DNA of 64,000 bases from Sorangium cellulosum. GTDB lineage: Bacteria; Myxococcota_A; Polyangia; Polyangiales; Polyangiaceae. Below the pieces are notes generated by a model, which did not search any database, was not told where the DNA came from, and saw only the letters and a list, made by a program, of their open reading frames with translations. The DNA lies in contig NZ_CP012673.1 of NCBI RefSeq assembly GCF_002950945.1, forward strand, positions 62,001 to 126,000, in the 5' to 3' direction. Made by a program: the position numbers and the translations under genes. Shown here one piece after another: positions 1-8,506 of the stretch; within the stretch, counting starts at the first letter, position 1, and each line of letters starts with the position of its first letter.

Positions 1-381
1 GCCGCGGGCGTTGCACCGCTGGGCCGCCACCCGATCGCTGTCGAGACGCTCCAGGTTCTCCGCCACCGCGTCGGGGTTGACCACCGGCACGACCACGAGC
101 CGCGCCCGCGCCGCAGCGCCGACGCGCCCGCTCGCCAGGATGGCCCGGACCGCGTCGAGCAACGCCAGCCCGCCGATCAGCTCGACGCCGTGCATGAGCG
201 ACGTCAGCAGGATCGTCGGCCCGTGCGGGTCGCCGAAGTCATACCGCCGTAACGGTCTCCCGTCCGCGGACGTCCCGACCGTCATCTCCCGTCCACCGTA
301 GGCGTTCGCCAGGCGGGCCCAGGAGTCGTCAATCCGCGGAAGATCCGCGTAGCGCCCGAGGAGGTGGAGAGAGCATGCCAT
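1..381 (-). CDS. M14-family zinc carboxypeptidase, N-terminal part (runs off the left edge)
   Basis: The 127 visible codons run without a stop from the ATG at 381 to base 1, so only the N-terminus is present. A short N-terminal segment is followed by a region ending in the motif HGVELIG, the HxxE zinc-binding element of M14 metallocarboxypeptidases. The last residues, NPDAVAEN and then QRCNARG, match the family segment that leads into the substrate-binding Asn-Arg region just outside the window. The predicted role is zinc-dependent release of C-terminal residues or cleavage of peptidoglycan peptides. I see no signal peptide. A weak dyad, GTGTC/GACAC, lies just upstream of the start at 386-403. 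The family call is by motif; the substrate is unknown. Confidence 0.75.
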   Translation of the reverse strand, partial: MACSLHLLGRYADLPRIDDSWARLANAYGGREMTVGTSADGRPLRRYDFGDPHGPTILLTSLMHGVELIGGLALLDAVRAILASGRVGAAARARLVVVPVVNPDAVAENLERLDSDRVAAQRCNARG

Positions 382-428
382 CCCAGTGTCTTTTATGTGA
401 CACCGGGGTGGCGGTGAACGCCAGCAGA

Positions 429-498
429 TTGAGCCGCCGCGCGGCGTGCGGCGAGGGCGCGTCGGCTTGAACCGCCGCGCGGCGCGGCGGCGAGGGCG
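429..498. repeat. Tandem direct repeat, about 31 bp with 38-bp period, two copies
   Basis: Copy 1 (429-459) and copy 2 (467-498) both begin TTGA(G/A)CCGCCGCGCGGCG and end GGCGAGGGCG. Each copy is internally palindromic (CCGCCGCGCGGC). It lies between the carboxypeptidase start and the ureohydrolase stop, so it could form stem-loops at the 3' end of the ureohydrolase operon. No function is established. Confidence 0.5.
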
Positions 499-526
499 GG
501 GCCGTCGCGCCCGTTGCGTCAGCGCA

Positions 527-1486
527 TCAGGGCGACCCCTTCTTCGCCGCCAGGAGGGCGAGGCCCTCGAACAGGAGATGCGCGCCGAGATGGAGGGTCA
601 TGTCGGCGTGGTCGAGCGCGGGACACACCTCGACGAGATCCATGCCGACCAGGTTGATCCCTGCGAGGCCGCGCAGGAGCTGGATCGCCTCGCGCGAGGT
701 GAGCCCGCCGGGAACGGGCGTGCCGGTGCCCGGGGCGAAGGCGGGATCGATGCCGTCGATGTCGAACGACAGGTAGACCGGCGCGTCGCCGACGGCGGCC
801 GCGATCGCGGCGGCGACGGCGCCGGCGCCGGCGCGGTCGATCCGGTCCATGTCGTACATCGTCGCCCCGGCGTGCGCCGCGAACGCGCCCTCCTCGGGGT
901 GGCCCCACGTCGCGCGGATGCCGATCTGGTGGAGCGCGCCGCGCGCGAGCAGGCCCTCGTCGATCGCGTTGCGGAACGGCGTGCCGTGGTGGAACGGCTC
1001 GCCCCACACCTCCGAGGTGCTCGTGTCGAGGTGGGCGTCGACGTGGACGACGGCGACGGGGCCGTGGTGCCGCGAGAGCGCGCGGAGCACGGGGAGCGCG
1101 ATGGAGTGATCGCCGCCGACGACGAACGGGACGGCGCCCGCCGAGACCACCTCGTCGACCGCGGCCTGGATCAGCTCGCGGACGGACTCGGCATGGAAGG
1201 GAGGGAAGGGCACGTTGCCGCCGTCGAGCACGTCGAGCGCGCGGAACACGTCGATGCGGTGGCCGGGGTGAAACGACTGCACGAGCGCGCTCACGCGGCG
1301 CAGCTCGTAGGGGGCGAAGCGCGCGCCCGGGCGGTACGTGACGCTCCCATCCCACGGGACGCCGAGGAGCACGGCGTCGGCGCCGGCATAGGCCGCGGCG
1401 CCGCCCTCGTGGAACGCCGCGGTCGCGAGGCGGAAGAAGGGGGTTTGCCCGTGCCGCAGGTAGGCGGCTGCACGTTGTTGAGGCAT
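527..1486 (-). CDS. speB: Agmatinase/arginase-family ureohydrolase
   Basis: This 319-residue protein has the complete binuclear manganese site of ureohydrolases: GGDHS (H127), HVDAHLD (H148, D150, H152, D154) and FDIDGIDP (D242, D244). The segments VPWDGSVTYRPGAR and FHHGTPFRN are typical of the agmatinase/guanidinobutyrase branch rather than true arginases. The expected reaction is hydrolysis of a guanidino compound, such as agmatine, to an amine plus urea in the cytoplasm. It is the last gene of a three-gene minus-strand operon, 8 bp after the acyltransferase stop. Substrate choice cannot be settled from sequence, so the speB symbol is provisional. Confidence 0.82.
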   Translation of the reverse strand: MPQQRAAAYLRHGQTPFFRLATAAFHEGGAAAYAGADAVLLGVPWDGSVTYRPGARFAPYELRRVSALVQSFHPGHRIDVFRALDVLDGGNVPFPPFHAESVRELIQAAVDEVVSAGAVPFVVGGDHSIALPVLRALSRHHGPVAVVHVDAHLDTSTSEVWGEPFHHGTPFRNAIDEGLLARGALHQIGIRATWGHPEEGAFAAHAGATMYDMDRIDRAGAGAVAAAIAAAVGDAPVYLSFDIDGIDPAFAPGTGTPVPGGLTSREAIQLLRGLAGINLVGMDLVEVCPALDHADMTLHLGAHLLFEGLALLAAKKGSP

Positions 1487-1494
1487 GAGAACTC

Positions 1495-2274
1495 CTAGAG
1501 GCTCAAGAGGTCCACGATGACGGCGCGGGCGCGCTCGGCGAGCTCGGGCGCGCCCCCGTGATCGCCGAGCGGCGGACCGAAGGTGACGAAGGCGGTCGCC
1601 TCGCGGCGGCGAGCGAAGCGGAGGTAGTGGGGGACGAAGGTGTCGTCGCCCGCCCAGCAGAGCGCCGGGTCGTCGTAGGTGACCGCCGCGGGCACGATGG
1701 GGACGCCCGCGATGCGGGCGAGGCCGAAGATGCCTTTGCGGAAGGGGAGGACCCTGTCGGCGCGTGTGGTGGAGCCCTCAGGGAAATTCAGCACCGGGAC
1801 GCCGTGGCGCAGGGCGCGGAGCGCGCCCCGGAGCACACGCGCGCCGCTCGCCGGGCGCGCGCGGTCGACGAGCAGCACGCCGAGCTCGCGCGCGCGGTCG
1901 CCGATGAGCGGCCAGCCGCCGACCTCCTGCTTCGCGATCGCGGTGCACGGGGTGAGCGACGCGAGGACGATCGGGTCGAGGTAACTCACGTGGTTCGCCA
2001 CGAGGACGAACGGCGGCTCGGGCGGGGAGCCGGTCACGCGGACGTGCAGGGCGTGCATCGCGCAGAGATCCTTCGTGACCCGGTGAAGGAGGTGCGCCCT
2101 GCCGCGGGCGCGGTAGGCAGGCACCTCGGGCAGCCGGCTCGTCCGGAGCACCGTGTCGAGCGCGAGCCCCATCACGCCGGAGACCCGGCTCGCGACGGAG
2201 ATCGCCTCGGTCCACAACCCGTCGCCGGGCCCGCTCAGGCGGCGGCCCGCGTCCAGCGGAGCGGTGGTCGTCAT
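1495..2274 (-). CDS. PlsC-like 1-acylglycerol-3-phosphate acyltransferase family protein
   Basis: This is a 259-residue protein. The acyltransferase motif I, NHVSYLD (H95, D100), is followed by motif III FPEGST (164-169), the standard PlsC/LPLAT catalytic and phosphate-binding elements. It transfers an acyl chain to a hydroxyl acceptor, either lysophosphatidate in phospholipid synthesis or a lyso-aminolipid as in OlsA. I chose the ATG at 2274 because the homologous region starts there and the upstream extension of the frame is arginine-rich shadow. It lies 13 bp after the GNAT gene and 8 bp before the ureohydrolase, so the three genes are probably co-transcribed. The N-terminal 80 residues are less typical. 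Confidence 0.82.
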   Translation of the reverse strand: MTTTAPLDAGRRLSGPGDGLWTEAISVASRVSGVMGLALDTVLRTSRLPEVPAYRARGRAHLLHRVTKDLCAMHALHVRVTGSPPEPPFVLVANHVSYLDPIVLASLTPCTAIAKQEVGGWPLIGDRARELGVLLVDRARPASGARVLRGALRALRHGVPVLNFPEGSTTRADRVLPFRKGIFGLARIAGVPIVPAAVTYDDPALCWAGDDTFVPHYLRFARRREATAFVTFGPPLGDHGGAPELAERARAVIVDLLSL

Positions 2275-2287
2275 GGGTCCGTCCGCC

Positions 2288-2857
2288 TCAGGCCAGCGCC
2301 GCGGCCGAGGCCATCCCGCCGCCGTCCGCCGGCCGCGGCTCCGCCGCGCCGGACGGGCGCTCGACGAGCCCCACCTTCTCGAAGCGGGCCCGGAGGGCCA
2401 GGAACGCTTCCCGGTCGATGCGCGAGATGATGCGCGGGTGGCCGGTGCCATAGAAGTCGGGGCGGACCTCGATCTCCTTCGCGCCGAGCATCGCGTGGAG
2501 CGCCCGCGCGGCGTGGTTGTCCTCCTCGACGGTGAACCAGCACGACTCCGCCCACCCGAGGATCGAGCCGACGAACGCGCGCAGCAGCGTGTGCGTCGCC
2601 CGGGACCCCTGGTACGCGGGGAGGACGGCGAGCGTCGTGCAATAGACCTCCTTGCCGCGGGCGAACGAGAGCAGGTAACCCGCAGGTTTGCCCGCCGCCT
2701 CGACGATGAAGCAGGAATCCTTGAAGAAGTCGCAGCAAAGACGGATGTAATACCGCCCGAGCTCCCCTTCTCCCGCGCTTCCGAAGAGCGCCGATTCCAT
2801 TTCCATCAGCGTCGAAAAGTCATCGCTCCGGAGCGTGCGCGCCACATAACGGCTCAT
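2288..2857 (-). CDS. GNAT-family N-acyltransferase
   Basis: A 189-residue single-domain GNAT protein. The core strand TTLAVLPAYQGSRATHTLL corresponds to the acetyl-CoA-binding motif A, with a degenerate R/QxxGxG loop (QGSRA), and EEDNHAARALHAMLGA is the usual motif B helix. The start at 2857 is supported by GGAGG nine bases upstream. It is the first gene of the operon with the PlsC-like acyltransferase and ureohydrolase. A GNAT plus PlsC pair is also the composition of OlsB/OlsA aminolipid synthesis, but this protein is shorter than OlsB. The loop change means acyl-CoA specificity should not be assumed. The acceptor is unknown. Confidence 0.72.
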   Translation of the reverse strand: MSRYVARTLRSDDFSTLMEMESALFGSAGEGELGRYYIRLCCDFFKDSCFIVEAAGKPAGYLLSFARGKEVYCTTLAVLPAYQGSRATHTLLRAFVGSILGWAESCWFTVEEDNHAARALHAMLGAKEIEVRPDFYGTGHPRIISRIDREAFLALRARFEKVGLVERPSGAAEPRPADGGGMASAAALA

Positions 2858-3025
2858 TGTTGCGCCTCCTACCGTGGTTGGCTTGCTTTGCGGCGGGCAG
2901 GATGGCGGCAATCGATGGAGAACAGGTCACAGAATCCCCGAGGTTGAGCGGCAGCCCGGGGGCGGCGACGCGTCAGGAAACTTGTCGCTGCGCGTACGGA
3001 AGGTGCCAGAGGCGCAATGGCCCCG

Positions 3026-4000
3026 TCACGGTTTGCGCGACAGCATCGCGGCGGGGATCTCGCGCGCGATCCGGGCGGCCGCGCGCGCCGCGTCGAGCAG
3101 CGCCGCGACGCGCGAGGTCGCGCGCCATCCGCCGGTCACGCCGGTCCAGTGGTTCATCGGCGCGAAGATGTTGCCGTCCGTGTGCGGCGCGGCGCGGTCG
3201 AGGAACGTCGCTTGGTTGATGTAGGCCGCCAGCACCCGCTCGGTGAGGCCCGGCAGGACGGCGAGCGCCGCGGTGGTGAGGCGGCCGGCAGCGCCGACGT
3301 AGACGTCGCGCCTCGGCCGCTCGGCGAGGGAGAGCATCGCCGCGACGACCCGCTCGGGAGGGAGCACCGGGGGCATCGGCTGGACCGCGCGGCCGGTGTA
3401 GTTTCCCGCATGCTGGTAGATCGGGGTGTCGACCGAGGACGGCAAGATCGTGCAGACGTGGATGTCCGGGGCGCCGGCGAGCTCCTGCCTCAGGCAGGAA
3501 GCGAGGCCGACGATTCCGAACTTGGAGATCACGTAGGCGCTCATCGTCGGACCGCCGAACTTGCCAAGGGCAGAGGCGTTGTGGATGAGCACACCCGAGC
3601 CCTGCGCGCGGAAGTACGGCAGCACGGCCCGCGCCCCGTGCAGGGTGCCGAACAGGTTCGTCTCGATGACCTGACGGTAGGTGTCGTAGGGCGCCTCCTC
3701 GGCGCGCGCATAGAGGAACACCGCGGCGTTGTTCACCCAGACGTCGATCCTGCCGAACGCCTCGCACGCGAGGCGGGCGAGGTCCCTGACCGCGCACTCG
3801 TCCCGCACGTCCGTTGGGACGGCGAGCGCCGGAGGGCCGACGCTCGCGCACTCGGCGGCCACCTCGGCGAGGGCCGCCGCGTTCCGCGCGGCGACCACGA
3901 CCCTCGCGCCCCGCCGCGCGAAGGCGACCGCCGCGGCTCTCCCGATCCCCGAGGACGCCCCGGTGATAACGACCACCGCGTCGCGAACGCACTTCCGCAT
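3026..4000 (-). CDS. SDR-family NAD(P)-dependent oxidoreductase
   Basis: A 324-residue classical short-chain dehydrogenase. The nucleotide-binding motif TGASSGIG is at 13-20, NNA at 90-92, and the catalytic triad is S143, Y156 and K160 (SAYVISK). It should catalyse reversible oxidation of a hydroxyl on an unknown substrate. The C-terminal 70 residues extend beyond the usual 250-residue core and contain a hydrophobic stretch, as in many membrane-associated myxobacterial SDRs. The start at 4000 is preceded by GGGAGG at 10 bases. It stands alone, downstream of fadJ and separated from it by palindromic element A. Confidence 0.85.
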   Translation of the reverse strand: MRKCVRDAVVVITGASSGIGRAAAVAFARRGARVVVAARNAAALAEVAAECASVGPPALAVPTDVRDECAVRDLARLACEAFGRIDVWVNNAAVFLYARAEEAPYDTYRQVIETNLFGTLHGARAVLPYFRAQGSGVLIHNASALGKFGGPTMSAYVISKFGIVGLASCLRQELAGAPDIHVCTILPSSVDTPIYQHAGNYTGRAVQPMPPVLPPERVVAAMLSLAERPRRDVYVGAAGRLTTAALAVLPGLTERVLAAYINQATFLDRAAPHTDGNIFAPMNHWTGVTGGWRATSRVAALLDAARAAARIAREIPAAMLSRKP

Positions 4001-4126
4001 GACTGACAACCTCCCGCGCGGTCTGTCCCGCACCGGGAGGAGAGCAATGCGCGGGCCACGACGGGGCCGGCGGTCGCTTCGAACGTGATCGCTGAACTCG
4101 ATAGAACCGGTGACCGTGGTGGATGG

Positions 4127-4238
4127 CTGAAGAATTGAAACGCAAAGGCGAAGACGCAAAGACGCAAGGAAGAGGTAGGGAAGTGTTCTTTTCTCCTCCT
4201 TGCGCCTTTGCGCCTTTGCGCTTTTTCTCTCTCTTCAG
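4127..4238. repeat. Palindromic element A (GCAAAG-type core)
   Basis: Two complementary arms (about 4137-4172 and 4195-4226) are each built from tandem short units related to ACGCAAAG, separated by a 22-base pyrimidine-containing loop. The symmetry extends outward to CTGAAG/CTTCAG at 4127-4132 and 4233-4238. The right end carries the TGA stop of fadJ (4235-4237). As RNA it would make a long hairpin at the 3' end of the fadI-fadJ transcript. It has the same architecture as elements B, C and D in this window but a different core sequence and no CTAG end that I can see. Confidence 0.75.
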
Positions 4239-6478
4239 TCGTAGAAGGGCTTGCCGGTCCTCGCCGCCTCCACGAGCGCCGGCGCGGGGGCCCAGCGCTT
4301 GCCGAAGCGCCGCTCGTAGACCTCGATGCGGCGGAGCACGTCGGCGGCGCCGAGGGTGTCGACGTAGCGGAACGGGCCGCCGCGGAACGGCGGGAAGCCG
4401 AGGCCGAAGATCGCGCCGATGTCGCCGTCGCGGGGGCCGCGGAGGATGCCCTCGCCGAGGCAGTGCAGCGCCTCGTTCACGAGCTGGAGCGAGCACCGCA
4501 TCTGGATCTCCTCGACCGGGACCGGGGGCTTGTCCTTCGCCTTCGGCACCGGCAGGCCGAGCACGGCATAGACGCTCTCGTCCGGGTGCTTGCCCTTGCC
4601 CTTCTTCTTCGCCGCCGCGCCGTACAGGTACATGCCCCGCTCGTTCTTGCGGCCCTTGCGGTCGTCGGCGACCAGCTTGGCCATCGTCGGCGGCGGGGCG
4701 AGCCGGTCGCCGAACGCCTCGATCATGATCGGGCCGACGTGCGCGGCCACGTCGATGCCGACCTCGTCGAGCAGCGCGAGCGGCCCGACGGGCCAGCCCC
4801 ACGCGACGAGGGCCCGGTCGATCTGCTCGATCGCGACCCCCTCGGCGAGCAGCCAGCTCGCCTCGTTCATGTACGGGCCGAGGATGCGGCTCGTGTAGAA
4901 GCCGACGCCGTCGTTCACGACGATGACCGTCTTGCCCTGGCGCTTGCCGACCGCCACCGCCGTCGCGACCACCTCGGGCGAGGTCTCGGGCGTCCGGATG
5001 ACCTCGAGCAGCGGCATCTTGTGCACGGGGCTGAAGTAATGCATCCCGACGACGTTCTCGGGGCGCCGGGACGCAGCCGCGATCCGGGCGATCGGGATCG
5101 AGGACGTGTTCGACGCGAAGAGGAGGTCGTCCCTGCCGTTCTCCTCGACGTCGCGCAGGACCGCGTGTTTGACCGCGAGATCCTCGAAGACGGCCTCGAT
5201 CACGAGATCGGCGCCCCGGAGGCCGGAGCTGTCCGTGGTCGTCGTGAGCAGCGCGAGCTGCTGATCGCGCTCCAGCGAGGTGAGCTGCTTCTTCTTCACC
5301 CGCTCGGCGAGGATGTCGGTCACGTACTTGAGCCCGCGGCCGAGCGACGTGTCGTCGCGGTCCTTGAGGCGCACCTGGATGCCGGCGCTCAGGCTGACGC
5401 AGGTGATGCCGGCGCCCATCAGGCCGGCGCCGAGCATCGCGATCTTCTCGACCTTCCTCGGCTGCACGGCGGGGTCGTCCACGCCGGTGTCCTTCTTCAG
5501 CGCCGTCGTCGCGAAGAAGAGCTCCATCAGCCGGTGCGCCGTGCTCGAGACCGCGAGCTCGCCGAAGGCGCGGGCCTCGGCGTGCTTCGAGGCCTCGAGG
5601 CCCCGGTCGGCGTAGGTCCGGAGCACCTCGATGATCCGCTCGGGCGCCGGGTAATGCCCGCCGGTCTTCTCCCGCGCCTGCTTCTGCGCCTGCTGGAACA
5701 GGACGGACCGGCCAAGGGGGTTCTGCTCGAGGGCCGCGCTGGTGAACGTGCGCGCCAGCGCGGCGGCGCCGAGCTTCGGCCCCTTCTTCTTCGCGACGCG
5801 GTCCGGCCGGAACGGCGCGCCGGCCGCGGCGAGCTTCAGCGCGAGCGCGGCGGCCGTCTCCCGGAGGATGGGCGCGGGGACCACGTCGTCGGCGACGCCG
5901 AGCTGCCGCGCCTTCGACGGCCGCATGGTCTTGCCGGTGAGGCCGTGATCGAGCGCCGCCTGCAGCCCGGCGCGCTCGGCGAGCCGCTGGAGGCCGTTCA
6001 GCCCGGGGAGCAGGCCGAGCTGCACCTCGGGCAGGCCGAGCACCGTCTTGCGGTCGTCGCTGAGCACCCGGCCGTGGCAAGCGAGCGCCACCTCGAAGCC
6101 GCCGCCGAGCGCGGCGCCGTGGACCGCGGCGACGATCGGCTTGGGTGAGCCCACGAGCCGCTGGATGGCCGCGTGGCCGGCCCGGCAGAGCGCCTCGGCC
6201 TCGGCCGCCGTCGTGACACTCTTCAAGAGGTCGATGTCGGCGCCGGCGATCCAGGTGTCGGCCTTGCCGGACACGAGGATGGCGGCCTTGATGCGCCCGT
6301 CGCCCGCGATCTCGGCCATGATCCGCGCGAGATCGGCCGCGAACGTGGGCTTGAGCGTGTTGACCGCCTCGCCCGGGACATCGTAGGTGACGACGGCCAC
6401 GCCGTCGGGGCGGACCTCCAGGGAGATCGGGCCCCGCTCCGCGGGGGCCGGCGTCACGGGATCGAGGGTCGTCGTCAT
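4235..6478 (-). CDS. fadJ: Fatty-acid oxidation multifunctional enzyme (enoyl-CoA hydratase / 3-hydroxyacyl-CoA dehydrogenase)
   Basis: A 747-residue fusion. The N-terminal crotonase domain (1-190) holds the oxyanion-hole segment IAGADI and the two catalytic glutamates, E129 (GGGFEVALACH) and E151 (LPEVQLGLLPG). The C-terminal part has the NAD-binding loop AMLGAGLMGAGI near 330 and the catalytic histidine in HYFSPVHKMPLLEVI, followed by paired 3HCDH C-terminal domains. It performs hydration and dehydrogenation in beta-oxidation. It overlaps fadI by ATGA (6475-6478), indicating translational coupling. Its length matches FadJ/FadB (700-750). The TGA stop falls inside palindromic element A. Confidence 0.93.
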   Translation of the reverse strand: MTTTLDPVTPAPAERGPISLEVRPDGVAVVTYDVPGEAVNTLKPTFAADLARIMAEIAGDGRIKAAILVSGKADTWIAGADIDLLKSVTTAAEAEALCRAGHAAIQRLVGSPKPIVAAVHGAALGGGFEVALACHGRVLSDDRKTVLGLPEVQLGLLPGLNGLQRLAERAGLQAALDHGLTGKTMRPSKARQLGVADDVVPAPILRETAAALALKLAAAGAPFRPDRVAKKKGPKLGAAALARTFTSAALEQNPLGRSVLFQQAQKQAREKTGGHYPAPERIIEVLRTYADRGLEASKHAEARAFGELAVSSTAHRLMELFFATTALKKDTGVDDPAVQPRKVEKIAMLGAGLMGAGITCVSLSAGIQVRLKDRDDTSLGRGLKYVTDILAERVKKKQLTSLERDQQLALLTTTTDSSGLRGADLVIEAVFEDLAVKHAVLRDVEENGRDDLLFASNTSSIPIARIAAASRRPENVVGMHYFSPVHKMPLLEVIRTPETSPEVVATAVAVGKRQGKTVIVVNDGVGFYTSRILGPYMNEASWLLAEGVAIEQIDRALVAWGWPVGPLALLDEVGIDVAAHVGPIMIEAFGDRLAPPPTMAKLVADDRKGRKNERGMYLYGAAAKKKGKGKHPDESVYAVLGLPVPKAKDKPPVPVEEIQMRCSLQLVNEALHCLGEGILRGPRDGDIGAIFGLGFPPFRGGPFRYVDTLGAADVLRRIEVYERRFGKRWAPAPALVEAARTGKPFYD

Positions 6479-7785
6479 GCTGCCTCCAGGACGACGGCGG
6501 CGCCGAGGCCGCCCGCCGCGCAGACGGTGAGGAGCGCGTGCTGGCCGCCGCGCTTCTGGAGCTCGCGGAGCGTCGAGAGCACCATGCGCCCGCCGGTGGC
6601 CGCGAAGGGGTGGCCGAGCGCGATCGAGCCGCCGTTCACGTTGAGCTTCTCCGGGTCGACCTCGCCGACGGCCTCGGACCGGCCGAGCTTCTCCGCGGCG
6701 AACGTCGGCGAGGCGAGCGCCTTCAGGTTGGACGCGACCTGGGCGGCGAAGGCCTCGTGCATGTCGACGAGATCCATGTCGCGGAGCGAGAGGCCGGCGC
6801 GGTCGAGCGCGCGCGGGACGGCGAGCACCGGGGCCATGAGGAGCTGCCAGCCCGGGTCGACCGCCGCGTAGGACCACGATTTGACGTAGCCGAGCGGCCG
6901 GTAGCCGAGCGCCTTGGCCCGGGACTCGCGCATGAGGAGCAGGGCGCTCGCGCCGTCGGTGAGCGGCGACGCGTTGCCCGCGGTGATGGTGCCGTGGCGC
7001 CGGTCGAAGGCCGGCGAGAGCTTTTCGTAGGCCTCGAGGGTGGAGTCGTCCCGGACCACGTTGTCGCGCTCGACGGGCTTGTCGTAGGGCGGGGGGATGA
7101 CGTGCATGACCTCGGCGGCGTACGTGCCGTCGCGCCAGGCGCGGGCGGCGTTCGTGTGCGAGCGGTGGGCGATCGCGTCCTGCTCGGCGCGCGAGATGCC
7201 GTTCTGCTTGGCCATCTTCTCGGCGGCCTCGCCCATCTGCTCGCCGGTGGTCGGCTCGCGGGAGAAACCCGGGACCGGGGGGACGAGGTCCTTCAGCGAG
7301 AGGCGGGAGAGGGCCTTCAGCTTGCCCTGGACCGTCTTCTGCTTCTGGAGGTCGGTCAGCGCGGCGGCGAGCTTGCGGGAGACGCCGAGCGGGACGTCGC
7401 TCATGCTGTCGGCGCCGCCGACGACGGCGACGTCGTGCTGGCCGGCGAGCATCGCCTCGGCGGCGCTCGTCATGGCCTGGAGGGACGTCGCGCAGGCGCG
7501 CGAGACGCTGTAGGCGTCGATGTCCTTGGGCAGGCCCGTGCGCAGCACGACCTCGCGCGCGATGTTGAGCCAGTCGAGCGTCGGCACCACCTGGCCGTAG
7601 ACGACCAGCGTGACGTCGCGCGGGCTCACCTCGCTCCGCTGGAGGAGCTCCTTCACCACCGTGGCGGCGAGATCGACCGTGCGCAGCGCCCTCTGCGCCG
7701 TGCCCGCCTTGGTGAACGGCGTGCGCAGCCCCGCCACGACCGCCACCCGGTCCTCGCCGCCCATCCCCATCGTGCCTGAAGCCAT
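6475..7785 (-). CDS. fadI: Acetyl-CoA C-acyltransferase (beta-ketothiolase), FadI type
   Basis: A 436-residue thiolase with all catalytic residues: nucleophile C98 (SRACATS), H343 (HEAFAAQ), H392 (GHPFAATGGR) and C422 (CAAGGLG). The long insertion between the halves (PPPYDKPVERDNVVRDD) is characteristic of the FadI branch. It cleaves 3-ketoacyl-CoA with CoA to give acetyl-CoA, the last step after FadJ. The start at 7785 has a GGAGAGGGG ribosome-binding site. It is the first gene of a two-gene operon with fadJ, the FadI-FadJ partner arrangement. It could act as a soluble complex in the cytoplasm. Confidence 0.93.
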   Translation of the reverse strand: MASGTMGMGGEDRVAVVAGLRTPFTKAGTAQRALRTVDLAATVVKELLQRSEVSPRDVTLVVYGQVVPTLDWLNIAREVVLRTGLPKDIDAYSVSRACATSLQAMTSAAEAMLAGQHDVAVVGGADSMSDVPLGVSRKLAAALTDLQKQKTVQGKLKALSRLSLKDLVPPVPGFSREPTTGEQMGEAAEKMAKQNGISRAEQDAIAHRSHTNAARAWRDGTYAAEVMHVIPPPYDKPVERDNVVRDDSTLEAYEKLSPAFDRRHGTITAGNASPLTDGASALLLMRESRAKALGYRPLGYVKSWSYAAVDPGWQLLMAPVLAVPRALDRAGLSLRDMDLVDMHEAFAAQVASNLKALASPTFAAEKLGRSEAVGEVDPEKLNVNGGSIALGHPFAATGGRMVLSTLRELQKRGGQHALLTVCAAGGLGAAVVLEAA

Positions 7786-8059
7786 GTCGACCCCTCTCCT
7801 GCCGAGCCCTGCCGAGGCCCGCCTCGAGCGCGCCCCGCACCGCCCCCGGAGCCCGGCTGGAAAGCAGCCAGCGCCGGGAGGAACTCCTTAGGTGGGGTAA
7901 CGCGACGTGTCAACCTCGCGCGGCCCCTCGCGGGGCGAAACGCGGGGCGGGGAACGTTCCTCACAAAGGGAGATGGAAGGGAGATGGAGGACGATCCGTC
8001 CAGAGGAGCAATGTCGCTAATTTGGCCTACATCGTCGCTCCTCGATAGGGTGATGGGCC

Positions 8060-8269
8060 ATGCGGAAACTCATTCAATTCAGCGCAGTGCTCTGCGTCGG
8101 CTCGGCGCTCGCCGGGTGTGCGACGTGGGCGAGCAGCTCGGCGCCCGCGGCGCCGGGCTACGTGTATGTCACCGGTCACAAGAACAACATGCCTGCTATC
8201 TGGATGTGCCCTGATCAGCCGGGCAAGGCGGAGTGCACCCAGGTCGATGTGACGGAGGTCAGCGAATGA
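8060..8269 (+). CDS. Small lipoprotein, unknown function (first of an overlapping pair)
   Basis: A 69-residue protein with a lipoprotein signal (RK n-region, hydrophobic core, lipobox LAGC at about 17-20). The short mature part contains YVYVTGHKNNMPAIWMCPDQPGKAECTQVDV. Two mature cysteines may form a disulfide. It overlaps the next gene by ATGA, so the two are translationally coupled. I do not recognise the family. The shared pattern of a signal, a single small domain and paired cysteines in both proteins suggests related or partner envelope lipoproteins. Confidence 0.72.
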   Translation: MRKLIQFSAVLCVGSALAGCATWASSSAPAAPGYVYVTGHKNNMPAIWMCPDQPGKAECTQVDVTEVSE

Positions 8270-8472
8270 AACGTGCTTTGATTTTCGGGCTCTTGCTCGC
8301 GAGCCTCGGCGCCGTCGGCTGTCAGGGGAGCTACACGAGCATCCGGCAGGTCGACGCGGCGCGGTACCAGGTCACGCGAACGAAGCAGGGTTTCTTCCAC
8401 ACGTACGGCACGGTGCTCGACTGCCAGGCGAAGGGCGACGAGATGACGTGCACCGAGATCAGCGACATGTGA
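8266..8472 (+). CDS. Small lipoprotein, unknown function (second of the pair)
   Basis: A 68-residue protein with signal MKRALIFGLLLASLGAVGC, where the cysteine is the predicted lipidation site. The mature part, about 50 residues, ends in DCQAKGDEMTCTEIS, again with two cysteines near the C-terminus. The ATG at 8266 overlaps the upstream stop. The mature segments of both lipoproteins close with a C-x(n)-C-T-x-(V/I) pattern, hinting at a common fold. A GC hairpin follows six bases after the stop. Function unknown. Confidence 0.72.
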   Translation: MKRALIFGLLLASLGAVGCQGSYTSIRQVDAARYQVTRTKQGFFHTYGTVLDCQAKGDEMTCTEISDM

Positions 8473-8477
8473 GCCGC

Positions 8478-8499
8478 GCGCGGGGCGCTCGCCCCGCGC
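8478..8499 (+). terminator. GC-rich hairpin after the lipoprotein pair
   Basis: A perfect 9-bp stem (GCGCGGGGC / GCCCCGCGC) with a 4-base loop starts six bases after the TGA. There is no T-tract, so intrinsic termination is only plausible. Confidence 0.5.
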
Positions 8500-8506
8500 C
8501 GCGCCC

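Noticed and set aside
386..403. GTGTC/GACAC dyad just upstream of the carboxypeptidase start
   Set aside because: Only five-base arms with an eight-base loop; too weak to call an operator.
446..1498. 350-codon plus-strand frame opposite the ureohydrolase
   Set aside because: Arginine/glutamate-rich shadow of a gene with a complete active site.
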